Shown: positions 7,659-16,024 of the stretch, piece by piece
Numbering within the stretch: position 1 is the stretch's first letter
How the letters are laid out: each line of letters begins with the position of its first letter
Source: Candidatus Zhuqueibacterota bacterium
GTDB lineage: Bacteria > Zhuqueibacterota > Zhuqueibacteria > Zhuqueibacterales > Geothermadaptataceae
DNA: 36,958 nt
Direction: 5' to 3'
Assembly: GCA_015491485.1 (NCBI GenBank)
Contig: WFVT01000078.1
Span: 1 to 36,958 of the forward strand
Position numbers and translations under genes: made by a program
Notes under the pieces: model-generated
Seen by the model: only the letters and a program-made list of their open reading frames with translations
Told to the model about the DNA's origin: nothing
Databases searched by the model: none

Positions 7659-9875
7659 CTATTTGATGCGCAAAATGATCAGTGTGAAATCATCCTGAAG
7701 TCGGTCATTGCGGGAAAATTGGCAGACTTCCTGATAGATGCGTTCTCGAAGGGCTTCAATCGGGGATTCACGGTATTGCAGAATGAGCTGCATGAGCCGC
7801 TCCTCTCCAAAAATTGCCTCTTGCTCGTTGAAGGCTTCTGTCACGCCATCGGTATAAAATAGAATGGTGTCGCCCGGCTGCAAATGGATGGTTTTCTGGT
7901 GGTAGTTTACACCGGGACGGATACCGACCACCAGATCGTTCTCTTGAATAGGCCGGACTTCTCCCTGCCGGCAAAGCAGCGGATAGTTATGGCCCGCATT
8001 GGTGAATGTAAAACGGAGTTTTTTACCGTCGAGAACGCCATAAAAAAAGGTCACGAATTTTTCCGGGGTGGTTGTCAGCGAAATATGATCGTTCACCTGA
8101 CTGACCACCATTCGGGGCGACGGATACCGCAGGGCATACGCGCGAAATGCGGCATGAAAATTGGACATGAGCATGGCGCCGGGGATCCCTTTGCCGGATA
8201 CGTCGCCGATGGCGATCCCAATGCGCGCGTCGGCAAAGGGGATAAAATCATAAAAATCGCCGCCGATGACGCGTGAAGGGATATTCATTGCCGCCAGTTC
8301 GAAATGCTCACCATTCGGGCAATCCCGGGGCAACAATGAACGCTGGATTTCCTCGGCGACTTTAATTTCCTCTTCGATGCGCTGCTTTTCCAATCTCTCG
8401 CGGTATAATTGCATATTCTCCAGGGCGATGGCAAGCTGTTCCGCCAGAAGTTGCAACAGCGTCAATTCTTCGTAGGAAAAACTGGTTTGGGTGATTTTGC
8501 GCCCCAGCACCAGAAGTCCCAGGAGGTTTTGCCGGTGCACCAGCGGGAACACAATTTCCGCACGGAGTTTGCGCAATACAATCTGGTCATGCATATTGGT
8601 AACCCGCTCCATCATTTCAGTTTCCAGCAGGGGGTGGCCGGCTTCAACCATATAACGGGCGAATTCACCATCTTGCAGAATGCGCACTTTTTCGCGCGGC
8701 CGTTCCAAAAGCGATGTTTGTAGCGCGCCGTTCTCTGGGAGCAGCAGATATACCGATTCCACCAGCAGGGTTTCTGTGAGACCATTCACCACCTTTTCAC
8801 GCAGTTTCTCCGGCTCCAGAATGGTCAGCACTTCCTGGCTCAGTTCCTGGAGCGACCGGCGATAATCACCGGCATGGCGGTAGAACACGCGATCAAGCAA
8901 AGTCTCAAAAAAATTTAAAAGGGGCTGAAAAGCGATAATCGCCACAATCAAAAACAACGCTTCTACGAACCGGGAATTTTCTCCCAGGCTTACGCTTGCG
9001 GCCTGTTTCACTTCGGCGTAGAGCAATAGATAGCCGCCCACCAGAACACCGGACGTCAAGGAGATGAGAAAGCCGCGGCGAAGGATAAATTGGATATCCA
9101 AAAAATGGTAACGGATAATCGCCCATGCAATGGATAGTGCGCCCACCAGCAGGCCGAGGCTGGTCAGGATGTAGGCCTGCCAGAAGCTGATCTGCAAAAA
9201 CAGGAACTTGGGCAGCAAAAATCCGACGGCGTAAAAACCTGCGCTGACGCGCATCCCCCGGACGATCAACTTCACCTGCTTTTGCAACCGCGGACTGGCA
9301 AGCCGGTCGCGGCTGCGCTGCAAAAGAAATACGGCAGCGCTGATATAGAGCAAATTAAGCAGGGTAAAAATGGCTTCATGATAATCAAAGAGTAATGCCA
9401 GAGAATTCAGCGCCAGCCGAAAAAACAGTCGCACCGGCTCAAAAAAAGGGCCCAGAGTTAACAACAAATTTTCCGGGCTGAACCAATGCCGGATTTGATC
9501 CGAGGTATCAAAGAAAAAAATAAGCAGCACATGCAACATTTGCGGGAGGAACAACAACAAAGGCAGGCGCGGACGGCTTTGCAGGAAACGGTGTTCCCGG
9601 GGAAAAACCAGGGAAAACAGCAGTAATTCAGGGAAAAAGAACTCCCAGACAAAAAACATCCGCTGCAGCCAGGCAAGCCCATCTGCAGCATCGGGGGATT
9701 GCTCCAACAGCAATCCGAAGGCAGCGAAAATCGGCCCCACAGCGGCAAAAAACAACATCGCCGAGGTCACCCAATTAACTCGCTGACGCGGACGTTCACG
9801 CAGAATCAAGAGCCCCAGCAGAAAAAGCAGCACCCCGCTGATGAGATAAACGATCGTTATCAGATTCGAAATCAT
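7659..9875 (-). CDS. Membrane-anchored PP2C-type phosphatase (SpoIIE/RsbU family) with GAF domain
   Basis: The 738-residue product has three parts. The N-terminal 330 residues hold about eight hydrophobic helices, like the 7TM sensor regions of signalling proteins. A GAF domain follows (about 340-490, start ELSQEVLTILEPEKL). A short coiled linker (RLEKQRIEEEIKVAEEIQRSLLP) leads to a PPM/SpoIIE serine phosphatase domain (about 520-738) with metal-binding motifs IGGDFYDF near 538 and GDVSGKGIPGAM near 554, plus FYTDGVTEAFN near the end. Such proteins dephosphorylate an anti-anti-sigma (STAS) protein, freeing it to capture an RsbW-like kinase. The start overlaps the stop of the RsbW-like gene by four bases (ATGA), so the pair is coupled. 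The STAS partner is not in the window. The domain does not imply sporulation. Confidence 0.9.
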   Translation of the reverse strand: MISNLITIVYLISGVLLFLLGLLILRERPRQRVNWVTSAMLFFAAVGPIFAAFGLLLEQSPDAADGLAWLQRMFFVWEFFFPELLLFSLVFPREHRFLQSRPRLPLLLFLPQMLHVLLIFFFDTSDQIRHWFSPENLLLTLGPFFEPVRLFFRLALNSLALLFDYHEAIFTLLNLLYISAAVFLLQRSRDRLASPRLQKQVKLIVRGMRVSAGFYAVGFLLPKFLFLQISFWQAYILTSLGLLVGALSIAWAIIRYHFLDIQFILRRGFLISLTSGVLVGGYLLLYAEVKQAASVSLGENSRFVEALFLIVAIIAFQPLLNFFETLLDRVFYRHAGDYRRSLQELSQEVLTILEPEKLREKVVNGLTETLLVESVYLLLPENGALQTSLLERPREKVRILQDGEFARYMVEAGHPLLETEMMERVTNMHDQIVLRKLRAEIVFPLVHRQNLLGLLVLGRKITQTSFSYEELTLLQLLAEQLAIALENMQLYRERLEKQRIEEEIKVAEEIQRSLLPRDCPNGEHFELAAMNIPSRVIGGDFYDFIPFADARIGIAIGDVSGKGIPGAMLMSNFHAAFRAYALRYPSPRMVVSQVNDHISLTTTPEKFVTFFYGVLDGKKLRFTFTNAGHNYPLLCRQGEVRPIQENDLVVGIRPGVNYHQKTIHLQPGDTILFYTDGVTEAFNEQEAIFGEERLMQLILQYRESPIEALRERIYQEVCQFSRNDRLQDDFTLIILRIK

Positions 9876-10306
9876 TTCCCCTGCTTGTATTTAACCATCG
9901 TGACCTCGGTCCCCCCTTTGGAAAAATCAAACGTGACTTCATCCATAAGCGATTTTAAAATAAATATTCCCCGTCCGCTTTCCTTTAATAAATTCTCCGG
10001 CGCCAGAGGATTGGGAACATCATCTGGATTGAAACCATCCCCCTCATCGCGTACGGTTATCTGGATGCGCTCATCCGAAGCAATGATGTCCACATAGACG
10101 CTTTTGTTTGGATCGAGCTTGTTGCCGTGAATGATGGCGTTATTCACCGCCTCGGTCACAGCAATGGCGATACTGTCGCGCGCCCGATCATTGAATTTTA
10201 GCGATTTGGTGATCTTGTCGGTCAATTCTTCCACCTTTTCCACACTTTCCACGCGACTGGCGACCACCAGATTGTACTCACGCGATTTGGAATTCTTGGC
10301 TTTCAT
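9872..10306 (-). CDS. RsbW/SpoIIAB-like serine kinase, anti-sigma factor
   Basis: This 144-residue GHKL ATPase is the size of RsbW and SpoIIAB. The N box is EAVNNAIIHGN (52-62), the G1 box DEGDGF (87-92) and the G2 box GRGIFIL (111-117). In partner switching, the kinase phosphorylates a STAS protein and, when free, binds a sigma factor or another target. It is directly followed (four-base overlap) by a SpoIIE-type phosphatase and preceded, six bases away, by a beta-barrel gene. No sigma factor or STAS gene is adjacent, so the output is unknown. The catalytic set looks intact. Confidence 0.9.
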   Translation of the reverse strand: MKAKNSKSREYNLVVASRVESVEKVEELTDKITKSLKFNDRARDSIAIAVTEAVNNAIIHGNKLDPNKSVYVDIIASDERIQITVRDEGDGFNPDDVPNPLAPENLLKESGRGIFILKSLMDEVTFDFSKGGTEVTMVKYKQGK

Positions 10307-10312
10307 CGTCGT

Positions 10313-12193
10313 CTAAAATCTCCACTGAACTGAGAGTTGAATATGATTCACATAATAATCGTTTCCTTCGAACGGCAACACCCGCTGCCGCTCGCCGGAG
10401 AATAGAATTGTCGAACCGTTTTGGGTGGTGTAGGTTAGACGGATCACGGGGCCCAGGTTGGCGTGAACGCCGATCCGTTCCGGTACCATGCGCCCACTCT
10501 CATCCCGGCGCATCCGGTATCGAGCCTGCCGGTAAAAGACCACGCCGGTGACGTACTGAAAGCCCGGGCGTATTTCCTGGACGAATTGCAGGTTGATCCA
10601 GTGATTTCTCCATTGCGTTCTGGGCCTTGATGTAAATCGTTCCCAATCCAACGAGCCGAGTTCTTCCAGTTCAAAACGGTAATTTAATGAAAAAGTCAGG
10701 TTATTTCCAAGCTTTGAAATCAACGAATCTTGTAAGAAAAAGTCCCGAATGACATAGCTGCTCCGGATGGGCTGCAACTGGTCGAAGTCGTAGTCCACAT
10801 ACTGGGCGCGGACGCCGACCGACTGCACGAAAAAGAGCCCCTGCGGTAAAGTCAGCCGCACCCGCGGCTCGAGTTGGAACAGCCGCGTCCAGTTGTTTTG
10901 GGCGGAAAATCGTTCATGGAGATATACGAAGTGTTTCAGAAATACATGAGCTTCCCAGGAAACGGTCAGAAATGGATTGAACCTACGCTGATGCAGCAAG
11001 GAAAGCTGCCAGCGCTGTTCATCATAGCTGTCGGGATTGCGAATATCGGAATTATCATGCTGGATTTTTTGAAGTTCCGCAAAAAGGCGCAATGAATCGC
11101 GGCGGCCAATGGGGAAGAAAAACCGCGTCGCAATGCGGGTCATCTTTTCCTCGATATCGTAGCCCAGTGTGGCAAAGCGCCGTGAAAACGGCGAAAAAGA
11201 AGCCGAATCGGGGATGTCGTAGTTGACGGCGGATTCTCCCATTTCCAGCTCGAAACGGCCGGCTACCTGGCGGTACCGCCACTGGTAATCCACCCGGTTT
11301 CTGAACTCAAAACTTTCATGACTCCGGCTGGCGGTGGTCACCCGGCGATCCAGCCGTTTCACAGTGACTCGGCCCGCGGTAAGCACCGTGTGCACGCGCA
11401 AATCGGCATTGTCTGATACGCGGTAGGTTAAAAAATTAGTGATGCCACGCTCGGATTTCCGAAAACTTTCGATGCGGCCGGTCAGAGGATCGCTGAAGAA
11501 GTTATCCCGGCGCAGAATATCAAGATAGGCCACCAAAGAATCGCGCGTGCCCGGCATGAATTCACGCCAGACCGAGTATCGTACTCGCGCGGTGCCGTTG
11601 CGGCGGTCGCGGAAACGGGTGGCTTCTCCCCAGGCATACAATCGATTTTCATATTCGCCCAGGGTACGCTGCGGCATGTCCACCAGCAGCGCAGCATAAG
11701 GGCCGGTTTCCAGCAGCGCACTGCGCCGTTCCCAGCGGTAGCCAAGTTCCGGCTGGACGGCAATCCCGGCCTGATATGACCAGTTTCCCGCCAGAGTAAC
11801 GCCGGACACCTGACGGTCGTAATTGAAATTGGACAGTTCGTCTCTAAATATCATATGCTGCAATTTCAAATACGTCTGAAGGTTGGGGCGGAACGTCCGC
11901 CCGAAGGTGAGGAAGGCTTCCTGCAGGTCTTTCCATTTGTTTTCCGCGCCGGTTTTCAACATGGACGAATTTAAATTGAGCCCCAGTGCATATTGTAGAG
12001 ACCGGACCTGCCCGCTGTAGCCCAGGCGATACGCCCAGTCGAATACATCAATATTCTGCTGGAACAGGGCAAGATTGATCATGGGCTGCCGCGGAATCTG
12101 GACTTGCGCCTGCAGCTCCGGCAAAAACCAGGTGCCGGGCCAATGCATGAGAAGCAGGCCTGTAGCCACCCAGGGCAACCACCTCATTCGCAT
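10313..12193 (-). CDS. Predicted outer-membrane beta-barrel protein of unknown function
   Basis: The 626-residue product begins with a signal peptide (WVATGLLLMHWPG, with cleavage likely near LQAQVQ). The mature chain is rich in alternating amphipathic strands with aromatic ends, for example YLKLQHMIF, NLTFSLNYRFELEE and FQYVTGVVFYRQARY, with many charged loops and no cytoplasmic domain. It ends HIQLSVQWRF, a terminal Phe typical of BAM-inserted barrels. I do not recognise the family; it is not a TonB receptor by visible motifs. It lies 24 bases after the DUF502 gene and six bases before the anti-sigma kinase, so it belongs to the same transcript. The ATG at 12193 lacks a clear ribosome site; a second ATG follows at 12187. 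Confidence 0.75.
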   Translation of the reverse strand: MRMRWLPWVATGLLLMHWPGTWFLPELQAQVQIPRQPMINLALFQQNIDVFDWAYRLGYSGQVRSLQYALGLNLNSSMLKTGAENKWKDLQEAFLTFGRTFRPNLQTYLKLQHMIFRDELSNFNYDRQVSGVTLAGNWSYQAGIAVQPELGYRWERRSALLETGPYAALLVDMPQRTLGEYENRLYAWGEATRFRDRRNGTARVRYSVWREFMPGTRDSLVAYLDILRRDNFFSDPLTGRIESFRKSERGITNFLTYRVSDNADLRVHTVLTAGRVTVKRLDRRVTTASRSHESFEFRNRVDYQWRYRQVAGRFELEMGESAVNYDIPDSASFSPFSRRFATLGYDIEEKMTRIATRFFFPIGRRDSLRLFAELQKIQHDNSDIRNPDSYDEQRWQLSLLHQRRFNPFLTVSWEAHVFLKHFVYLHERFSAQNNWTRLFQLEPRVRLTLPQGLFFVQSVGVRAQYVDYDFDQLQPIRSSYVIRDFFLQDSLISKLGNNLTFSLNYRFELEELGSLDWERFTSRPRTQWRNHWINLQFVQEIRPGFQYVTGVVFYRQARYRMRRDESGRMVPERIGVHANLGPVIRLTYTTQNGSTILFSGERQRVLPFEGNDYYVNHIQLSVQWRF

Positions 12194-12217
12194 TTTTGGG
12201 CACGAGTAACGGTTGGG

Positions 12218-12856
12218 TTATTTGTTTTGTGGAATAATCGCCCCACCCGAAATGACCAATTTCATGGCCTCTTCGACCGACAGGTCGATATCGATGATCT
12301 CTGTTTTGGGCACAAACAGTAAAAATCCACTGGTCGGATTGGGGGTGGTGGGCAAAAAGACGCTCACCACATCTTCGTCTAATGCATCCTGCACCGGGCC
12401 TCGCGTATCTTGAGTAAAAAAACCGATGGAATAAATTCCTTTGCGCGGATATTCAAACAAAACAGGCTTTTTAAACACCTCGCGCTTTTCGCTCAAAAAC
12501 GCCTGACTGATCTGCTGTATCGTACTGTAAATCCGGCTGATTATGGGAATTCGGGCGAGTATATATTCGCCGAATTGAATCACTTTTTTCCCCAAATAAT
12601 TACGCGCCAGCAAACCGGTTCCAAGAATGAGCAACACCAGGGTAATGAATCCCAGCCCCGGGATGGGTTCGTCGCCCAGCGGCAAACCAAGCTGGGTCCG
12701 GAAAAACTTGTAAATGACATCCCGCAAAATGCTGTCGATTTTCAAAAACAGGTAATTGATAATAAAAAGGGTAAGGGAAATGGGCACAAGAACCAGTAAC
12801 CCGGTGACAAAATAATTTCGCAACCGCCTCGATAGTTTGCTTTTCTCCATCGCCAT
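12218..12856 (-). CDS. DUF502 family membrane protein
   Basis: This 212-residue product matches DUF502 in length and pattern: basic N-terminus, membrane helix about 15-38 (YFVTGLLVLVPISLTLFII), a second around 65-85, then a conserved soluble part with PRKGIYSIGFFT and VSVFLPTTPNPTSGFLLFVPK, and a C-terminal EEAMKLVISGGAI. The family is widespread in bacteria and chloroplasts (plant LCV/COV proteins are related) but has no settled biochemical role. GAGG lies about six bases before the ATG. It sits 12 bases after the FtsB-like gene, in the same operon. Confidence 0.9.
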   Translation of the reverse strand: MAMEKSKLSRRLRNYFVTGLLVLVPISLTLFIINYLFLKIDSILRDVIYKFFRTQLGLPLGDEPIPGLGFITLVLLILGTGLLARNYLGKKVIQFGEYILARIPIISRIYSTIQQISQAFLSEKREVFKKPVLFEYPRKGIYSIGFFTQDTRGPVQDALDEDVVSVFLPTTPNPTSGFLLFVPKTEIIDIDLSVEEAMKLVISGGAIIPQNK

Positions 12857-12868
12857 AAACGTCCTCGG

Positions 12869-13180
12869 CTACTCCTTTTTAGTGACAATATGGATGATTT
12901 CCTCGTTCGGTTTGCCCATATTGTATTTTTCCCGGGCGATTTTTATAATATAAGCACTGTCGGTTTTCAATTTTTGAATCACCACCGTCAAACTGTCTTT
13001 TTCTTGTTTTGCCAGTTGCAGCTCTTTATACAAAACCTGCCGTTTTTGCTTTAGCTGCCAGTGGCGGTAAAGCCCGTAATCTCCGCCGATGTACAAATAC
13101 AGGAGAAAAAGAATAATCCCAGAAAACAAAATCCAGGAAAGCCGCGGCTTCTTTGACTTTTTGCGTGCTTTGCGTGGCAT
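12869..13180 (-). CDS. FtsB/DivIC-type septum formation initiator
   Basis: This small bitopic protein of about 103 residues has the FtsB/DivIC layout: a basic cytoplasmic N-terminus (MPRKARKKSKKPR), one membrane helix (WILFSGIILFLLYLYIG) and a coiled coil (LKQKRQVLYKELQLAKQEKDSL), then the family-type end REKYNMGKPNEEIIHIV. It would join FtsL and FtsQ in the divisome. The start at 13180 is chosen because GAGGT lies five to six bases upstream; an in-frame ATG four codons earlier lacks a site. FtsB-type genes vary greatly in sequence, but this layout and the closing motif make the call good. Confidence 0.85.
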   Translation of the reverse strand: MPRKARKKSKKPRLSWILFSGIILFLLYLYIGGDYGLYRHWQLKQKRQVLYKELQLAKQEKDSLTVVIQKLKTDSAYIIKIAREKYNMGKPNEEIIHIVTKKE

Positions 13181-13266
13181 GGTTGACCTCATGCATGGTG
13201 CATTTGTCTGTTTTCACAGCATCAGAAGTTTTCCCGCGTTTGGGGCCGATCGCCTGGCTCGGAAAA

Positions 13267-14766
13267 TCATATCAAAGCGGCGGCGATGAGCATACCGCTC
13301 AAACTGCAAGCCAGATTCACACCGTCATTATCCAGCCAGCGTAAGCCGGCCACATGCCGGGTCGGTCGATTGCAATGGAGCCGATGCTCGGTCTCCATGC
13401 CACAGACCCCGCAAGCGGCTCTGTGCTGTAACGTCGCACCCAGTACGCTGTCTAAAAGGTGCGCCAGAAAGCCGGACAACGCGACCAGAGCCAGAACCGA
13501 GAATCCGCCCCAGGAAGGCCAGATTTGTGCCGATGGGGCAATGACAGCCGAGAACGCCACCACCGAACTTCCGGCCGCCGCTCCCATCAAGCCGGGGAGG
13601 GTAATTCCACCGGAGCTGCCCGGAGGCACCGGCCTGCCCGAAACAATCGAACGCGGCGTTTGCCCGGAAAGCAGGCCGATTTCCGTTGCCCAGGTATCGG
13701 CCGCAGCCGATGCGACCCCGGCCAGATAAAGAAAAAATATCATCGGATGCGGCCACCAGATGCTGAGAATCGCCAGCACCATGGGCAGCCCGCCATTGGC
13801 CAGAACTTGCATGGCATCGCGGGATGACGCCATCCGAAACCGCCCATCATCTCCGCGTTTTCGCTGCTTCACCCATTTGGATAGAAAACTCGACGTTACA
13901 AAAAAGACGATCAGCGGCAGGCTCATTGCCCAGCCTCCAGCGGCAAAGATAAAGGTGCCGACCCAGAATGCCGCGATGCCCCCGCTGATATCCAGCGCTC
14001 GCCAGCGCATCGACAGAATCACCATTAGCGCCGCCAGACATTCTCCCGCAAGGGTTTGCAAGAACATGCCCGGGGTTAAAAACAGCTTCAGCAGGGCTGC
14101 ACTGAGAAGAGCGACGCTCAGGTTATCTGATCCCCGGTAGGATAAAGCCTCCGCCGCAGCGGCAATCGCTCCGACTCCGATTCCAATCACCAGCACTTGC
14201 CACGCAGAAAGCCCCAAAGACGAAATGTCCAGCGCTAAACCGATCCAGACAATTACGGTCGAGGCTAAAAACATCGCCATGGAGCCCCGTGCCGATTTGG
14301 CATCCCACGGATGGGGAAGCGGCAATTTCCGGGATGCGCGTGCGCCGATCATTGCGGCTACCGGATCCCCGAATGCCATCACGGCAAAGGGGATCAGCAA
14401 AAGCGACGCCGATTCATGCCAAAACAGCGGCAACAGGATCGCCAGCGCCAGCGGATAATACACCGTCCCCAGCGACCGGCGTTCACTACGATTATAAACC
14501 CCGATTGTTCCCTGGCGAACGGACCATGCATTGGCGGCAGCGAATCCCAGCGCCATGACCATCATTGGAATAAAATTTTCAAACAAAAATGGTGTCGGCA
14601 AAACCGCCAGCCCTGTTGCAAAATGGACTATCTTTCGCACCTTTTCGGCATCCGGATTCAGCTTCCGGCTCAACCCTTCAACCGTCGCAAGAAACGCCAG
14701 AAGGCTGATCAAAAAACCGCCCGCCACGATCCAATCGCGTTGTGGAATTGGTTCTAAAAGCCCCAT
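13267..14766 (-). CDS. Fusion of phytol/dolichol kinase-like domain with DUF92 (VTE5-VTE6-like)
   Basis: The polytopic membrane protein has about 499 residues from MGLLEPIPQRDW; upstream in-frame codons to 14826 seem spurious. The first half (1-235) resembles VTE5/SEC59-type CTP-dependent polyprenol kinases: RKIVHFATG (44-52), AFGDPVAAMIG (131-141), SARGSMAMF (158-166) and EALSYRGSDNLSVAL (206-220). The second half (about 245-499) is DUF92, the family of plant VTE6: DTWATEIGLLSG (357-368) and GRPVPPGSSGGIT (377-389). In plants VTE5 makes phytyl phosphate from phytol and VTE6 makes phytyl diphosphate. A fused enzyme could salvage an isoprenoid alcohol in two steps, but the substrate is inferred. 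It is the first gene of the minus-strand run leading to the divisome and stress-signalling genes. Confidence 0.82.
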   Translation of the reverse strand: MGLLEPIPQRDWIVAGGFLISLLAFLATVEGLSRKLNPDAEKVRKIVHFATGLAVLPTPFLFENFIPMMVMALGFAAANAWSVRQGTIGVYNRSERRSLGTVYYPLALAILLPLFWHESASLLLIPFAVMAFGDPVAAMIGARASRKLPLPHPWDAKSARGSMAMFLASTVIVWIGLALDISSLGLSAWQVLVIGIGVGAIAAAAEALSYRGSDNLSVALLSAALLKLFLTPGMFLQTLAGECLAALMVILSMRWRALDISGGIAAFWVGTFIFAAGGWAMSLPLIVFFVTSSFLSKWVKQRKRGDDGRFRMASSRDAMQVLANGGLPMVLAILSIWWPHPMIFFLYLAGVASAAADTWATEIGLLSGQTPRSIVSGRPVPPGSSGGITLPGLMGAAAGSSVVAFSAVIAPSAQIWPSWGGFSVLALVALSGFLAHLLDSVLGATLQHRAACGVCGMETEHRLHCNRPTRHVAGLRWLDNDGVNLACSLSGMLIAAALI

Positions 14767-15020
14767 GTTTCGGAAACGAATTTGAATTATCGGATAACCG
14801 CTTCTCCACGGCATGGCTCCGCACAACCATCACCGGCTGGATTGCCTGTGCCTCGGCCATGCGCCCCGATTTCAGTATCGTCCCATTCCATCCATTGGGC
14901 CATTGGGACACCGTTTTATTTGAGACCTTATCGGCGCTGAGGGGGGAAATCGTGCTCGTTTTGTTTACCCGTCGCCCCGAAATTTTGGTACAGAACACGC
15001 CGGAAATATCAAATAATTAA
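14742..15020 (+). pseudogene. Possible gene remnant or small unknown protein
   Basis: An open frame of up to 92 codons runs from a GTG at 14742 to TAA at 15020. The codons from about 14810 on are protein-like, with mostly G or C in third positions, and encode a balanced sequence (ITGWIACASAMRPDFSIVPF, LGHWDTVLFETLSAL). No ribosome site precedes the GTG, and its first 25 bases overlap the start of the divergent kinase-like gene, which is unusual for two intact genes. It may be the surviving 3' part of a disrupted gene. I do not recognise the family. Confidence 0.25.
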
Positions 15021-15143
15021 AAGATTAAGCATTTTTTTAGCTAAAATCAACTTGAAATTCAAACCTTCTGAACGTCTCCCCAATGTGCCGCACAGCGATG
15101 GTGCTCTTGCTTGATATTGTCATGATTACGTGACTGGCAATTT

Positions 15144-15155
15144 GTTGATATCAAC
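15144..15155. promoter_or_regulatory. Perfect 12-base palindrome
   Basis: GTTGATATCAAC is a perfect palindrome in the long gap between the divergent kinase-like and peptidase genes. It could be a dimeric repressor site, though it is far (about 380 bases) from the nearest gene start. The rest of 15021-15690 shows no gene or RNA that I can identify. Confidence 0.25.
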
Positions 15156-15689
15156 CGCCTCAAAAGATGTCTTCATCGGCTTTGTGTTTTTTACAAAAAA
15201 TAAAAGGACCGGCCCGGATTTTTATGGCCACGGGTGTCGTTTTTTGAAATGGGTTTGGACTGTGGTTTAGAATTTTCAAAGGATTTGAACCCTCCAGCCA
15301 TCATTTGGGTTGGTTGAATCATGAATTTGTCGATTCGAGCTGAGCGTTGGTGATCCGGTGTGTGCGAGAGTTGAGGATACCCCGGAAAGGTTTCCCGGGC
15401 GGATTCGGAATCGGCTGAAATGCAAATTCACGGCAGCCCTACCAGGTTCAGTGCCAGAAGCGCCATATTGCGGGAAGGCGTTCTCTCCGAACCCTCCGCC
15501 CCTGGCCGGATACTTTCGGGTTCGTTGGAAAATGTTGGGAATTTAAGGTGCAGATTCCTGAGACACTATTGCCAGGGCGCCCTCCGCCGCACGGATACTA
15601 TTTCTCCGGCGTGAAGAATACGCTTGTGAGCCTTTCGTTTTTTCCGTATATTTGCTTAACTTTAATAAATCAGCAAGATTAACACCGTT

Positions 15690-16020
15690 TAAAATCCTTA
15701 TCCACAAAGTTATCCACATTTTGTTCATATTGTGAATTTCTAATTTTGACCAATTTTCGACCGGTGATCCCCTGTCAACCATACTATATTTAGTGGCCCT
15801 TTTTTCTTGTGATACAATTTTTTTGACGCATTTACGCAACAATCGCGCATTATTCTTTGTTTTTTAATAAATTATAATTTTTCGACGCCATTTTTTTACA
15901 ACATTGTAACAAGTGTGCTCATTATGCAACACTGCCGTTCCTTTCGACACGGACCGGAAAAATGTTAAACTCTTTTCATTTTTCCACTTTTCACAAGTTA
16001 TCCACATTTTATACACCTGA
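15690..16020. other. DnaA-box cluster in AT-rich gap; candidate oriC
   Basis: Three perfect DnaA boxes TTATCCACA lie at 15698-15706, 15710-15718 and 15998-16006, all on the plus strand, with a near match TTATACACC at 16009-16017. The first two are spaced 12 bases apart. Between them and the third lies an AT-rich stretch (15860-15900, TTTTTTAATAAATTATAATT) that could unwind. The region is gene-free and lies at a strand switch (genes to the left on minus, to the right on plus). I saw only one other perfect box in the window (7207-7215, inside a gene). No dnaA, dnaN or mnmG is nearby, so DnaA control of the M28 gene is an alternative. Confidence 0.5.
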
Positions 16021-16024
16021 TCCC

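Noticed and set aside
7659-10306. SpoIIE phosphatase, RsbW-like kinase and SpoVG as signs of sporulation
   Set aside because: All three families are widespread in non-sporulating diderms; no spore-specific gene is present.
15358-15660. Structural RNA (SRP RNA, RNase P or a riboswitch) in the long gap
   Set aside because: GC-rich, stem-prone sequence is present, but the conserved cores of SRP RNA, RNase P RNA, FMN, cobalamin and c-di-AMP elements could not be found.
15543-15842. Minus-strand frame of 99 codons across the first two DnaA boxes
   Set aside because: Low-quality composition, no ribosome site and no domain; the AT-rich gap better explains it as chance.
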